A DNA stretch of 8,466 nucleotides from an uncultured Hungatella sp. (GCA_910586845.1 CAJUJV010000016.1:31405-39870), one strand, 5' to 3'. Shown: positions 1 through 6,223, numbered from the stretch's first letter. Translations and numbers: made by a program. The notes: generated from the letters alone by a model not told the origin.

Positions 1-52
1 ATTTTTTAGTAAAATGTTCCCATAGGCAAAAATATGTACAGGAGGAATATTT

Positions 53-2152
53 ATGAACGTATATGGAACCAAACAAATCCGTAACGTCGTCTTAATGGGT
101 CATGGCGGTGCAGGCAAGACGACCCTGGCAGAATCCATGGCGCTGGTGACCGGAGTTACCAAGAGAATGGGTAATGTGGTGGACGGCTCTACCATCAGCG
201 ATTACGATAAGGAAGAGATCAAGAGACAGTTTTCCATCTCCACCTCCCTGATACCGCTGGAGTTCCAGGGCGAAGAGGGGATGATCAAGGTCAATCTCCT
301 GGACACACCCGGATATTTCGATTTTGTAGGCGAAGTGGAAGAAGCCATCAGCGTGGCCGATGCCGCTGTGATCGTGGTAAACTGCAAGGCAGGCATCGAA
401 GTGGGAACGGAGAAGGCCTGGGAGCTGTGTGAGAAGTTTAACCTTCCCCGCATCATCTTTGTGACCAACATGGATGACGATCACGCCAGCTTCCGCGAGC
501 TGCTCCTGAAGCTGGAGACCAGATTCGGCAGAAAGATCGCGCCGTTCCATCTGCCGATCCGTGAGAATGAGAAATTTGTGGGATTTGTCAATGTGGTAAA
601 GATGGCAGGAAGAAGATTTACCACCAACAGCGATTACACGGAGTGCGAGATCCCCGAGTACTCCAAGAAGAACCTGGGTATCGCCAGGGAGGCGCTGGTA
701 GAGGCCGTTGCGGAGACCAGCGAGGAGTACATGGAGAGGTATTTCTCAGGTGAAGAATTTACTTATGAAGAGATCTCCGCCGCTCTCAGGGAACACGTCA
801 TAGACGGAAGTATCGTTCCGGTTATGCTGGGTTCCGGTATCAACTGCCAGGGAGCCCGGATGCTTCTGCAGGGCATCGACAGGTATTTCCCGTCACCGGA
901 TCACTTCGAGTGCATCGGCGTGGATGTGTCCACCGGCGAGCGCTTTGTGGCCAAGTACAATGACGGCGTGTCCCTGTCCATGAGAGTATTTAAGACCATC
1001 GTGGACCCGTTTATCGGCAAATATTCTCTTGTCAAAGTATGTACGGGAACCCTGAAACCGGATTCCGCTTCCTATAATGTAAATAAGGACACAGAGGAGA
1101 AGATCGGCAAGGTCTATACCTTAAGAGGCAAGGAGCAGATGGAGTTAAAGGAGCTGCGGGCAGGAGATATCGGCGCAGTGGCCAAGCTGAATGTGACCCA
1201 GACCGGAGATACTCTGGCCGTGCGCACGGCTCCTATCGTGTACCATAAGCCCCAGATCTCCACGCCTTACACCTACATGCGCTATACCACCAAGACCAAG
1301 GGAGACGACGACAAGGTGGCCAGCGCCCTGGCCAAGCTGATGGAAGAGGATCAGACCTTAAAGGCAGTAGGCGACAAGGAGAACCGTCAGACCCTCATCT
1401 ACGGTATCGGCGATCAGCAGCTGGAAGTGGTGGTCAGCAAGCTGGCAAACCGCTATAAAGTGGAGATCGAGCTGAGCAGGCCCAAGTTTGCGTTCCGTGA
1501 GACTATCCGCAAGAAAGTGGAGGCTCAGGGCAAGTACAAGAAGCAGACCGGCGGACACGGCCAGTACGGCGACGTGAAGATGTCCTTCGAGCCCTCCGGA
1601 GACCTGGAGACTCCCTATGTGTTTGAAGAGCAGGTATTCGGCGGCGCCGTTCCCAGGAACTACTTCCCGGCAGTGGAGAAGGGCATCCAGGAATGCGTTC
1701 TCAAGGGGCCTCTGGCCGCATATCCGGTAGTAGGCTTGAAGGCAGTTCTGCTGGATGGTTCCTATCATCCGGTAGATTCCTCTGAGATGGCCTTTAAGAT
1801 GGCAGCCAGCCTGGCCTTTAAGAAGGCGTTTATGGAGGCCAATCCGGTGCTCTTAGAGCCCATCGCCTCCATGAAGGTGACGGTTCCGGATAAGTTTACC
1901 GGCGACGTCATGGGCGATCTCAACAGGAGAAGAGGCCGTGTACTGGGGATGAATTCCGACCATCACGGCAAACAGATCATCGAGGCGGACGTTCCTATGT
2001 CCGAACTGTTTGGATACAACACGGACCTGCGGTCCATGACCGGCGGCATCGGTATCTACGAGTACGAGTTCAGCCGCTACGAGCAGGCTCCCGGCGATGT
2101 GCAGAAGAAAGAGGTCGAGGCCAGAGCAGCTCAGGCCGAGGCCGACGCATAA
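53..2152 (+). CDS. EF-G-like translational GTPase (elongation factor G family paralogue)
   Basis: This is a full-length EF-G-family protein of 699 residues, close to the ~690-700 usual for EF-G. The start is supported by GGAGG at 41-45, seven bases before the ATG. The G domain shows a P-loop GHGGAGKT (residues 16-23) and G3 DTPG (84-87). The G4 position reads TNMD (138-141) instead of canonical NKMD, switch I ends FSIS where EF-G has RGIT, and the G5 position is GSG (260-262) rather than GSA. Domain II spans about 308-396 and domain III about 404-478. Domain IV starts near 480 and carries GGHGQYGDV (500-508) and the tip-loop segment YHPVDSSEMAFKMA (571-584). Domain V contains GDLNRRRGRVLGM (621-633). 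An Ala/Glu-rich tail ends the protein. EF-G family members act on the ribosome. This gene stands alone with its own terminator and not in a rpsL-rpsG-fusA-tuf cluster, so I infer a paralogue rather than the housekeeping fusA. A ribosome-protection or specialised role is possible but unproven. Confidence 0.93.
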   Translation: MNVYGTKQIRNVVLMGHGGAGKTTLAESMALVTGVTKRMGNVVDGSTISDYDKEEIKRQFSISTSLIPLEFQGEEGMIKVNLLDTPGYFDFVGEVEEAISVADAAVIVVNCKAGIEVGTEKAWELCEKFNLPRIIFVTNMDDDHASFRELLLKLETRFGRKIAPFHLPIRENEKFVGFVNVVKMAGRRFTTNSDYTECEIPEYSKKNLGIAREALVEAVAETSEEYMERYFSGEEFTYEEISAALREHVIDGSIVPVMLGSGINCQGARMLLQGIDRYFPSPDHFECIGVDVSTGERFVAKYNDGVSLSMRVFKTIVDPFIGKYSLVKVCTGTLKPDSASYNVNKDTEEKIGKVYTLRGKEQMELKELRAGDIGAVAKLNVTQTGDTLAVRTAPIVYHKPQISTPYTYMRYTTKTKGDDDKVASALAKLMEEDQTLKAVGDKENRQTLIYGIGDQQLEVVVSKLANRYKVEIELSRPKFAFRETIRKKVEAQGKYKKQTGGHGQYGDVKMSFEPSGDLETPYVFEEQVFGGAVPRNYFPAVEKGIQECVLKGPLAAYPVVGLKAVLLDGSYHPVDSSEMAFKMAASLAFKKAFMEANPVLLEPIASMKVTVPDKFTGDVMGDLNRRRGRVLGMNSDHHGKQIIEADVPMSELFGYNTDLRSMTGGIGIYEYEFSRYEQAPGDVQKKEVEARAAQAEADA

Positions 2153-2162
2153 GAGAATGGTT

Positions 2163-2189
2163 CCTCCGGTGAACACAGGATCACCGAGG
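2163..2189 (+). other. Hairpin in the 3' UTR of the EF-G-like gene
   Basis: CGGTGA (2167-2172) pairs perfectly with TCACCG (2181-2186) around an eight-base loop. CCT (2163-2165) extends the stem by pairing with AGG (2187-2189) after one bulged C. No T-tract follows, so it is not a terminator by itself. It sits just upstream of the true terminator and could protect the transcript 3' end. Confidence 0.4.
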
Positions 2190-2206
2190 CCGACGAGGCT
2201 TAAGAT

Positions 2207-2238
2207 CGGGTTGCCGCTTTGGCGGCAGCCCGTTTTTT
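2207..2238 (+). terminator. Intrinsic terminator of the EF-G-like gene
   Basis: CGGGTTGCCGC (2207-2217) pairs with GCGGCAGCCCG (2222-2232) over 11 positions including one G-T wobble. The loop is four bases, and six consecutive T follow directly (2233-2238). It begins 55 bases after the stop codon and separates this gene from the promoter downstream. Confidence 0.92.
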
Positions 2239-2273
2239 ATGCGCAGGCCCCGGGGCAGGCGGGAAAAAAGTAC

Positions 2274-2302
2274 ATGACAAACAGAAAGGATATAGGTATA
2301 AT
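2274..2302 (+). promoter_or_regulatory. Sigma-A-type promoter for the CPBP protease-xpaC-telA unit
   Basis: The -35 box ATGACA (2274-2279, five of six consensus bases) and a perfect -10 box TATAAT (2297-2302) are separated by the ideal 17 bases. Transcription would start near 2309, about 55 bases before the protease ATG. The promoter lies directly after the preceding terminator. No comparable promoter is seen before xpaC or telA, so it probably serves all three genes. Confidence 0.75.
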
Positions 2303-2364
2303 ATGTCGTAGACAGGCTGCCCCCAGGGGCGGTTCCTGAAGGGAAAACAGGAGGGAGGATCAGG

Positions 2365-3347
2365 ATGGAGTACGGAATCTCCGATTACAGCAGTGAATAT
2401 GGATCCTGTCCGGGCCGGCAGAGAGACCCGGAGCAGGAGAAACGGACTGCCAGGCAGATCCGGCGGTGTTTTTCCAGAGTAGGGCTCATCTATCTTCTCT
2501 ATCTCATCCTGTCCAACGGATGCCAATTGGTCGTGGGGTATGCGCTGGTGTGGACAGGACTGGCCGCAGGGATGAACATGAATCTGTATATGCTGATTAC
2601 GACATTCAGCATGTATCCGGCGGCTGTCCCTCTCACGGCTCTGCTCATGAGGCTGGTGCCTTCCATGGGAGACACCGGAAAGGAGTCATGGGGGATCGGA
2701 AAGCTGGCCGGATTTTTCGTGTTCAGCCTGGGAGTCCTGTATCTGGGGAACCTGACAGGTATGGCGCTCATGGGCCTGGCAGGCCTTGTGAAGGGGGAGC
2801 CTATCGTCAACGGCATGCAGGAGCTTATGATGTCCCTGGAGTCCTGGACCTTACGGCTCCGGTCATGGAAGAGCTGGTCTTCAGAAAATTTCTCCTGGAC
2901 CGGATCGCCGGCTACGGACACTGGACGGCCATGATCGTATCGGGCCTGATCTTCGCCATGGCCCACGGGAATTTTTATCAGTTTTTCTATGCCTTCGGGC
3001 TGGGGATGATCTTTGCCTATGTCTATCTCCACACAGGAAAGATCCGCTATACCATAGGGTTCCACATGCTCATTAATTTTATGGGAAGCATCGTGCCCAT
3101 GGCCATTATAGAGCTGGAGAAGGTAAATCCCATGGCAGGAAGACTGCTGCTGACGGGAAACCTGATGATGATGTTCGGATACGTGATCTGCGGCGGAGTC
3201 CTGCTGATCTGCTGTCACCGGGAGCTGTCCTTTCACCCCGGATATACGGAGATTTCGGCAGGGAGGAAAAACAGGGCGGTGTGGCTGAACATGGGGATGA
3301 TTCTGTTTCTTTTAAGCGGCGGGGCGCTGCTGGCGCTATCGCTGTAG
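2365..3347 (+). pseudogene. CPBP-family intramembrane metalloprotease, frameshifted
   Basis: The start is supported by AGGAGGGAGG at 2349-2358, six bases before the ATG. The first ~160 codons give a hydrophilic N-terminus (residues 1-37) and membrane segments near 38-66, 72-97 and 112-143, reading well to about ELMMSLESW. Homology then jumps to another frame (shift of -1 or +2) between about 2833 and 2858, and the original frame stops at 2934. The second frame carries all CPBP (Abi/CAAX protease-like) signatures. These are EELVFR (EExxxR, 2868-2885), FAMAH (FxxxH, 2952-2966) and HMLIN (HxxxN, 3063-3077), followed by further membrane helices to the TAG at 3345-3347. The hydrophobic stretch expected before the EE motif looks several residues short, which suggests a small deletion rather than a single-base slip. 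No slippery heptamer is visible at the junction. Family members cleave or process membrane proteins or peptides; the substrate here is unknown. A sequencing or assembly error would make this an intact gene. The protease identity is firm and the pseudogene status is less so. Confidence 0.8.
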
Positions 3348-3458
3348 AGACAGGGGAAAAAGCGGGAGGACGGCGGAACATTCCGTGCCGTATGGCTGAA
3401 CGGCGGGATGCTCCTTCTCCTTTTGTGCAGCGCCGTCTCATTGACAGAATCGCTGTAA
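3273..3458 (+). repeat. Diverged tandem duplication of the protease 3' end
   Basis: The last 25 codons of the protease (3273-3347, translating as RAVWLNMGMILFLL and onward to a stop) recur at 3384-3458 as RAVWLNGGMLLLLL and onward to a stop. The copies are in the same reading frame and offset by exactly 111 bases (37 codons). By hand count, 15 of 24 amino acids and 47 of 75 bases match, and both end with SL then a stop. Sequence upstream within each unit aligns poorly. The second copy lies beyond the first stop codon and has no start of its own, so it is a relic or would be reached only by stop read-through. Except for the ribosome binding site, it fills most of the gap before xpaC. Confidence 0.72.
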
Positions 3459-3482
3459 AAGCCGGCTTCAGGAGGATAACAG

Positions 3483-4649
3483 ATGAGACAAGAAGACAGA
3501 TGGGACGGAGAAGATATGGTAAAGCGGGTCCGGGATGTGATCGCACAGATGACGGAAGTCCTCAGACCGGGGCAGACATGGCAGATGGTCCGGGAAAAGA
3601 TAGAAAACGCCAGATGGCGGGGACAGATCTTTTCGGGGAGATCCCAAAAAGCCCGGCAGAAACCGCTGGAGATCCGTGTCAGATGGAAGGGAAGGATCAC
3701 GGGAATCCTGCAGACAGTCTACGGAGCCATGGGACTGGCCGGTTTCGGGATAATGACTGTGTGGGCCGCGGCTGCCGCCCTGACATCCTCCCCCAATCCT
3801 GAAGCATGGCAGATGACAGCGCTGGCGGGAGCCATAAGCGCGGCGGCTCTGGGCCTGATGTGTGCAGGGATTTTTCAGAGAAAAAGGATCTCCCGCCTGA
3901 AAAGATACATCGAAGAGCTGAAGCGCAACGGCAGGCCCTACTACGAGATCGAAAAGCTGAGCAGAGATTGTGACAGAAGCCCTGATTTTGTGAGGAAAGA
4001 TTTGAGAAAGATCCTGCGCCTGGGGATGCTGCCCGATGCCAGGATGGACAGGGAGGGTTCCTGGATCTTTCTGGATCAGGAGTCTTACAGGCAGTATCAG
4101 CTTCTGCAGGAATCTCTGGAGATGAAGAGAGAAGAACAGGAGGCTGCAAGAGAAACCCGGGAGGCCAGGGATACTCAGGAGGCCCGGGAGAATCAGGAAG
4201 AAAGTCCTCTGGACATGGCAGTCCGTCAGGGAGAACAGTACAGGGCGAAACTGGAGCAGCTGAGGCAGTCCATGAAGGCAGATCCCGCAGAGGAAAAGCT
4301 GGCGCGGCTGGATAACGTGCTGGTCCACCTGTTTGAGGCCCTGAAAAAACATCCGGAGCAGCTGGATGAACTGGAAAAGCTGATGGAATACTATCTCCCC
4401 ACCACAGTGAAGCTGACGGAATCCTACCGTGAGTTCGCGGCCGTGGAATTTCCGGGGGAAAAGCTTAAGGAAGCAAGGAAAGAGATCCTGGAAACTCTGG
4501 ATATTGTCAACGGTGCTTTTGAGAAGCTGGTGGATGATCTCTATCAGGATGCCGCCTTCGATGTGATGACCGATGCGTCGGTCCTGCAGACCATGCTGGC
4601 AAGAGAAGGCATGACGGGGACGGATTTCGGAGACGGCGGGAGCAGATAA
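3483..4649 (+). CDS. xpaC: XpaC-family membrane protein (5-bromo-4-chloroindolyl phosphate hydrolysis protein family)
   Basis: The protein has 388 residues and its start is supported by AGGAGG at 3470-3475, seven bases before the ATG. A basic N-terminal region (about 1-72) is followed by two membrane helices (about 74-100 and 111-131). Next comes a basic segment and a winged-helix-like stretch (about 136-198) containing YYEIEKLSRDCDRSPDFVRK and ending SWIFLD. A charged Glu/Arg-rich coiled coil runs from about 205 to 262. The C-terminal part (about 265-375) is typical of the XpaC family, with YYLPTTVKLTESYREF, LDIVNGAFEKLVDDLYQDAA and SVLQTMLAREG. The family name comes from a phenotype in Bacillus; I see no phosphatase catalytic motif, so true hydrolase activity is doubtful. 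The gene is followed 46 bases later by telA, matching the recurrent xpaC-yaaN/telA pairing in Firmicutes and suggesting a joint membrane-associated role. The family call is firm and the function is not. Confidence 0.88.
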   Translation: MRQEDRWDGEDMVKRVRDVIAQMTEVLRPGQTWQMVREKIENARWRGQIFSGRSQKARQKPLEIRVRWKGRITGILQTVYGAMGLAGFGIMTVWAAAAALTSSPNPEAWQMTALAGAISAAALGLMCAGIFQRKRISRLKRYIEELKRNGRPYYEIEKLSRDCDRSPDFVRKDLRKILRLGMLPDARMDREGSWIFLDQESYRQYQLLQESLEMKREEQEAARETREARDTQEARENQEESPLDMAVRQGEQYRAKLEQLRQSMKADPAEEKLARLDNVLVHLFEALKKHPEQLDELEKLMEYYLPTTVKLTESYREFAAVEFPGEKLKEARKEILETLDIVNGAFEKLVDDLYQDAAFDVMTDASVLQTMLAREGMTGTDFGDGGSR

Positions 4650-4650
4650 G

Positions 4651-4673
4651 GGTCCTGTCCCGTAAGGGGGACC
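4651..4673 (+). other. Intergenic hairpin with GTAA tetraloop between xpaC and telA
   Basis: GGTCC (4651-4655) pairs with GGACC (4669-4673) and CCC (4659-4661) with GGG (4666-4668), enclosing a GTAA loop of the stable GNRA class; TGT is bulged on the 5' side. It starts one base after the xpaC stop and ends just before the telA ribosome binding site. No T-tract follows, so termination is unlikely. A role in differential mRNA stability or translation is an inference. Confidence 0.4.
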
Positions 4674-4695
4674 GGAATAGGAGGAAGAATATCAT

Positions 4696-5844
4696 ATGGA
4701 ACATGAATTTGACAGCTGGAAGACCCCGGGACCGGAGCTGACTCTGGATCCCTTTGTTCAGACAGAGGTCCGGGAGGAGGAAAAGAATCCGCCGGCCCAG
4801 TCCCACCCGGAACCCGTACAGGTAGTGCTGACTCCGGAGGAGGAGAAGATGGTGGAGGAGTTTGTCTCTAAGATCGATCTGACCAACTCAGGCATGGTCC
4901 TCCAGTACGGTGCGGGGGCTCAGAAAAAGATCGCGGATTTTTCCGATTCGGCCATGGAGCACATGAAGACCAAGGACCTGGGAGAGGTGGGTCAGATGCT
5001 GACAGAAGTGGTGGGCGAGTTAAGGAATCTGGACGAGGAAGAGGAAAAAGGCATCTTCGCGGTGTTCCGCAGAGGAGGCAACCGTCTGGCTGCCATGAAG
5101 GCCAGATATGAAAAGGCGGAGACCAATGTGAACAGGATCTGCAAGGTCCTGGAGAACCATCAGATCCGGCTCTTAAAAGACGTGGCCACCATGGACCGGA
5201 TGTATGAGATGAACCTGACTTATTTAAAAGAATTGTCCATGTATATCCTTGCAGGGAGAAAGAAGCTGGAGGAGGCCAGGACAAAGGAACTGCCCGCAGC
5301 CGTGGAGAAGGCCAGGTTGTCGGGACTGCCGGAGGACACTCAGGCTGCCAATGACCTGGCCAATCTGTGCAGCCGTTTCGAGAAGAAGATCCATGATCTG
5401 GAACTGACCAGGATGGTGTCCCTGCAGATGGCTCCCCAGATCCGTCTGGTCCAGAACAATGACACCATCATGTCAGAGAAGATCCAGTCCACGCTGGTGA
5501 ACACCATCCCTCTGTGGAAGACCCAGATGGTGCTGGCAGTGGGACTGAACCATTCCACGGAGGCCGCCAGGGCACAGAGACAGGTGACGGATGCCACCAA
5601 TGAGCTGCTGAAGAAAAACGCCCAGATGCTGAAGATGACCACCATAGACACTGCCAGAGAGTCGGAGCGGGGCATCGTGGATATGGAGACATTGAAGGCC
5701 ACCAACAGGAGCCTGATCGCCACTCTGGATGAGGTGATGAAGATCCAGGAGGAGGGAAGAGAGAAGCGGAGAGAGGCTCAGCTGGAGCTGGGACGGCTGG
5801 AGGAGGAGATGCGGCAGAAGCTTCTGGAAGTGAGTGGGAGATAA
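4696..5844 (+). CDS. telA: TelA-family protein (toxic anion resistance protein)
   Basis: The protein has 382 residues, typical for the TelA/YaaN family. AGGAGGA at 4679-4685 lies ten bases before the ATG. The N-terminal ~45 residues are Pro/Glu-rich and probably disordered. The family core follows with little hydrophobic sequence. It includes LTPEEEKMVEEFVSKIDL (45-62), YGAGAQKKIADFSD (71-84), a charged FRRGGNRLAAMKARYEKAE segment (124-142), YLKELSMYILAGRKKLEE (176-193), STLVNTIPLWKTQM (265-278) and a long C-terminal coiled-coil region (about 285-378). There is no signal peptide or membrane helix, so it is probably cytoplasmic and may act at the membrane through its XpaC partner. Family members have been linked to tellurite and other stress resistance, but no enzymatic motif is visible and the biochemical role is unclear. 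No terminator is seen after the stop; the next promoter begins 14 bases later. Confidence 0.92.
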   Translation: MEHEFDSWKTPGPELTLDPFVQTEVREEEKNPPAQSHPEPVQVVLTPEEEKMVEEFVSKIDLTNSGMVLQYGAGAQKKIADFSDSAMEHMKTKDLGEVGQMLTEVVGELRNLDEEEEKGIFAVFRRGGNRLAAMKARYEKAETNVNRICKVLENHQIRLLKDVATMDRMYEMNLTYLKELSMYILAGRKKLEEARTKELPAAVEKARLSGLPEDTQAANDLANLCSRFEKKIHDLELTRMVSLQMAPQIRLVQNNDTIMSEKIQSTLVNTIPLWKTQMVLAVGLNHSTEAARAQRQVTDATNELLKKNAQMLKMTTIDTARESERGIVDMETLKATNRSLIATLDEVMKIQEEGREKRREAQLELGRLEEEMRQKLLEVSGR

Positions 5845-5858
5845 TCCCGAAAAAGCTG

Positions 5859-5887
5859 TTGACAGAGATTTTCAAATATGATAGATT
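5859..5887 (+). promoter_or_regulatory. Sigma-A-type promoter of the leuS T-box leader
   Basis: A perfect -35 TTGACA (5859-5864) and a -10-like TAGATT (5882-5887, four of six consensus bases) are separated by 17 bases. Transcription would start near 5894, at a suitable distance upstream of T-box Stem I. It begins 14 bases after the telA stop, making leuS separately transcribable. Confidence 0.75.
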
Positions 5888-6089
5888 AAGAGTCAGTGAA
5901 AATACTGTGAAGAGGAAGAGTAGCAGGCCAAAACCATACAGAGAGCCGCCGGGCGGTGCGAGGCGGAAGGGGAAGGCGTGTGAACTGGCCTTGGAGTAGC
6001 GCGCCAAAATCCGGGAGAGAATTCCGGAGAGTAAGCGGCCGCCGGCGCCCCGCCGTTACAGGGAAGGGACTATGGGGTCCCCCGGAGTG

Positions 6090-6103
6090 CATGCCATGGC
6101 ATG
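6090..6103. repeat. 14-base perfect palindrome upstream of the T-box antiterminator
   Basis: CATGCCATGGCATG is its own reverse complement and ends three bases before the antiterminator helix. In RNA it could form a CATGC/GCATG hairpin with a four-base loop. It occupies the place where T-box leaders carry Stem III, which it may represent. Confidence 0.5.
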
Positions 6104-6148
6104 AAGTAGAGTGGTACCACGCAGGAAGCAGATATCAGATGACAGAGC

Positions 6149-6189
6149 CCTGCGCCTCTATCAGACAGGATAGAGGTGCAGGCTTTTTT
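6149..6189 (+). terminator. Regulated intrinsic terminator of the T-box leader
   Basis: The 5' strand 6149-6162 (CCTGCGCCTCTATC) pairs with 6169-6182 over 14 positions with one G-T wobble. The loop AGACAG is six bases, and six T follow at 6184-6189. Its 5' strand is shared with the antiterminator, which is the basis of the switch. Because telA has no visible terminator of its own, this may also end transcripts coming from the xpaC-telA unit. Confidence 0.92.
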
Positions 6190-6223
6190 GTTCTACAGGA
6201 AAGTGCATCCTATAGAACAAAAA
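6185..6223 (+). other. Post-terminator hairpin overlapping the terminator T-tract
   Basis: TTTTTGTTCTA (6185-6195) pairs perfectly over 11 bases with TAGAACAAAAA (6213-6223). After one C-A mismatch the stem continues with AGGA/TCCT (6197-6200 with 6208-6211), closing a seven-base loop. It can form only in RNA that has passed the T-box terminator, and it uses the terminator T-tract as its 5' strand. It lies about 55 bases upstream of leuS. Confidence 0.6.

Larger units (their letters stand above)
5894..6189 (+). ncRNA. Leucine T-box riboswitch (leuS leader)
   Basis: Stem I contains the AGTA motif (5919-5922). A middle helix GCAGGCC (5923-5929) pairs with GGCGTGT (5975-5981), allowing one mismatch and one G-T. 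The apical part has the AGAGAG (5940-5945) and GGTGCGA (5955-5961) features. The specifier loop reads GAA-CTG-G, so the specifier is CTG (5985-5987), a leucine codon matching the gene downstream. A Stem II-like helix TCCGG/CCGGA lies near 6012-6030. The T-box AGAGTGGTACCACG (6108-6121) contains TGGT (6112-6115), which would pair with an ACCA acceptor end; tRNA-Leu normally has A at the discriminator position. The antiterminator pairs TAGAG (6107-6111) with CTCTA (6156-6160) and CGCAGG (6120-6125) with CCTGCG (6149-6154), leaving the TGGTACC bulge. This excludes the terminator helix. Uncharged tRNA-Leu should therefore switch transcription on. The leader start is inferred from the promoter. Confidence 0.93.

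Noticed and set aside
1..52. A possible promoter and an upstream terminator T-tract before the EF-G-like gene.
   Set aside because: The AT-rich stretch contains a run of T at 2-7, but no stem is visible inside the window and no -35/-10 pair with proper spacing. Only the ribosome binding site can be supported.
2315..2334. Short inverted repeat GCCCC/GGGGC downstream of the protease promoter as an operator or attenuator.
   Set aside because: The stem is five bases with only two bases between the arms, which cannot form a normal RNA hairpin, and nothing else supports regulation there.
2833..2885. Programmed -1 frameshifting to express the protease.
   Set aside because: No X-XXY-YYZ slippery heptamer is present in the upstream frame before the EExxxR motif, and residues appear to be missing at the junction. 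The AAAATTT stretch near 2886 comes too late.
3441..3446. A perfect TTGACA that could be a -35 box for a promoter upstream of xpaC.
   Set aside because: No -10-like hexamer lies 16-18 bases downstream (the segment is GC-rich), and a start site there would fall on or after the ribosome binding site. It encodes part of the LTE tail of the duplicated protease segment.
3468..4352. A 294-codon open frame on the minus strand opposite xpaC, and other long minus-strand frames opposite the EF-G-like gene, telA and leuS.
   Set aside because: They lack convincing ribosome binding sites and have compositions typical of the antisense of GC-rich coding sequence. They overlap genes with clear family motifs on the + strand.
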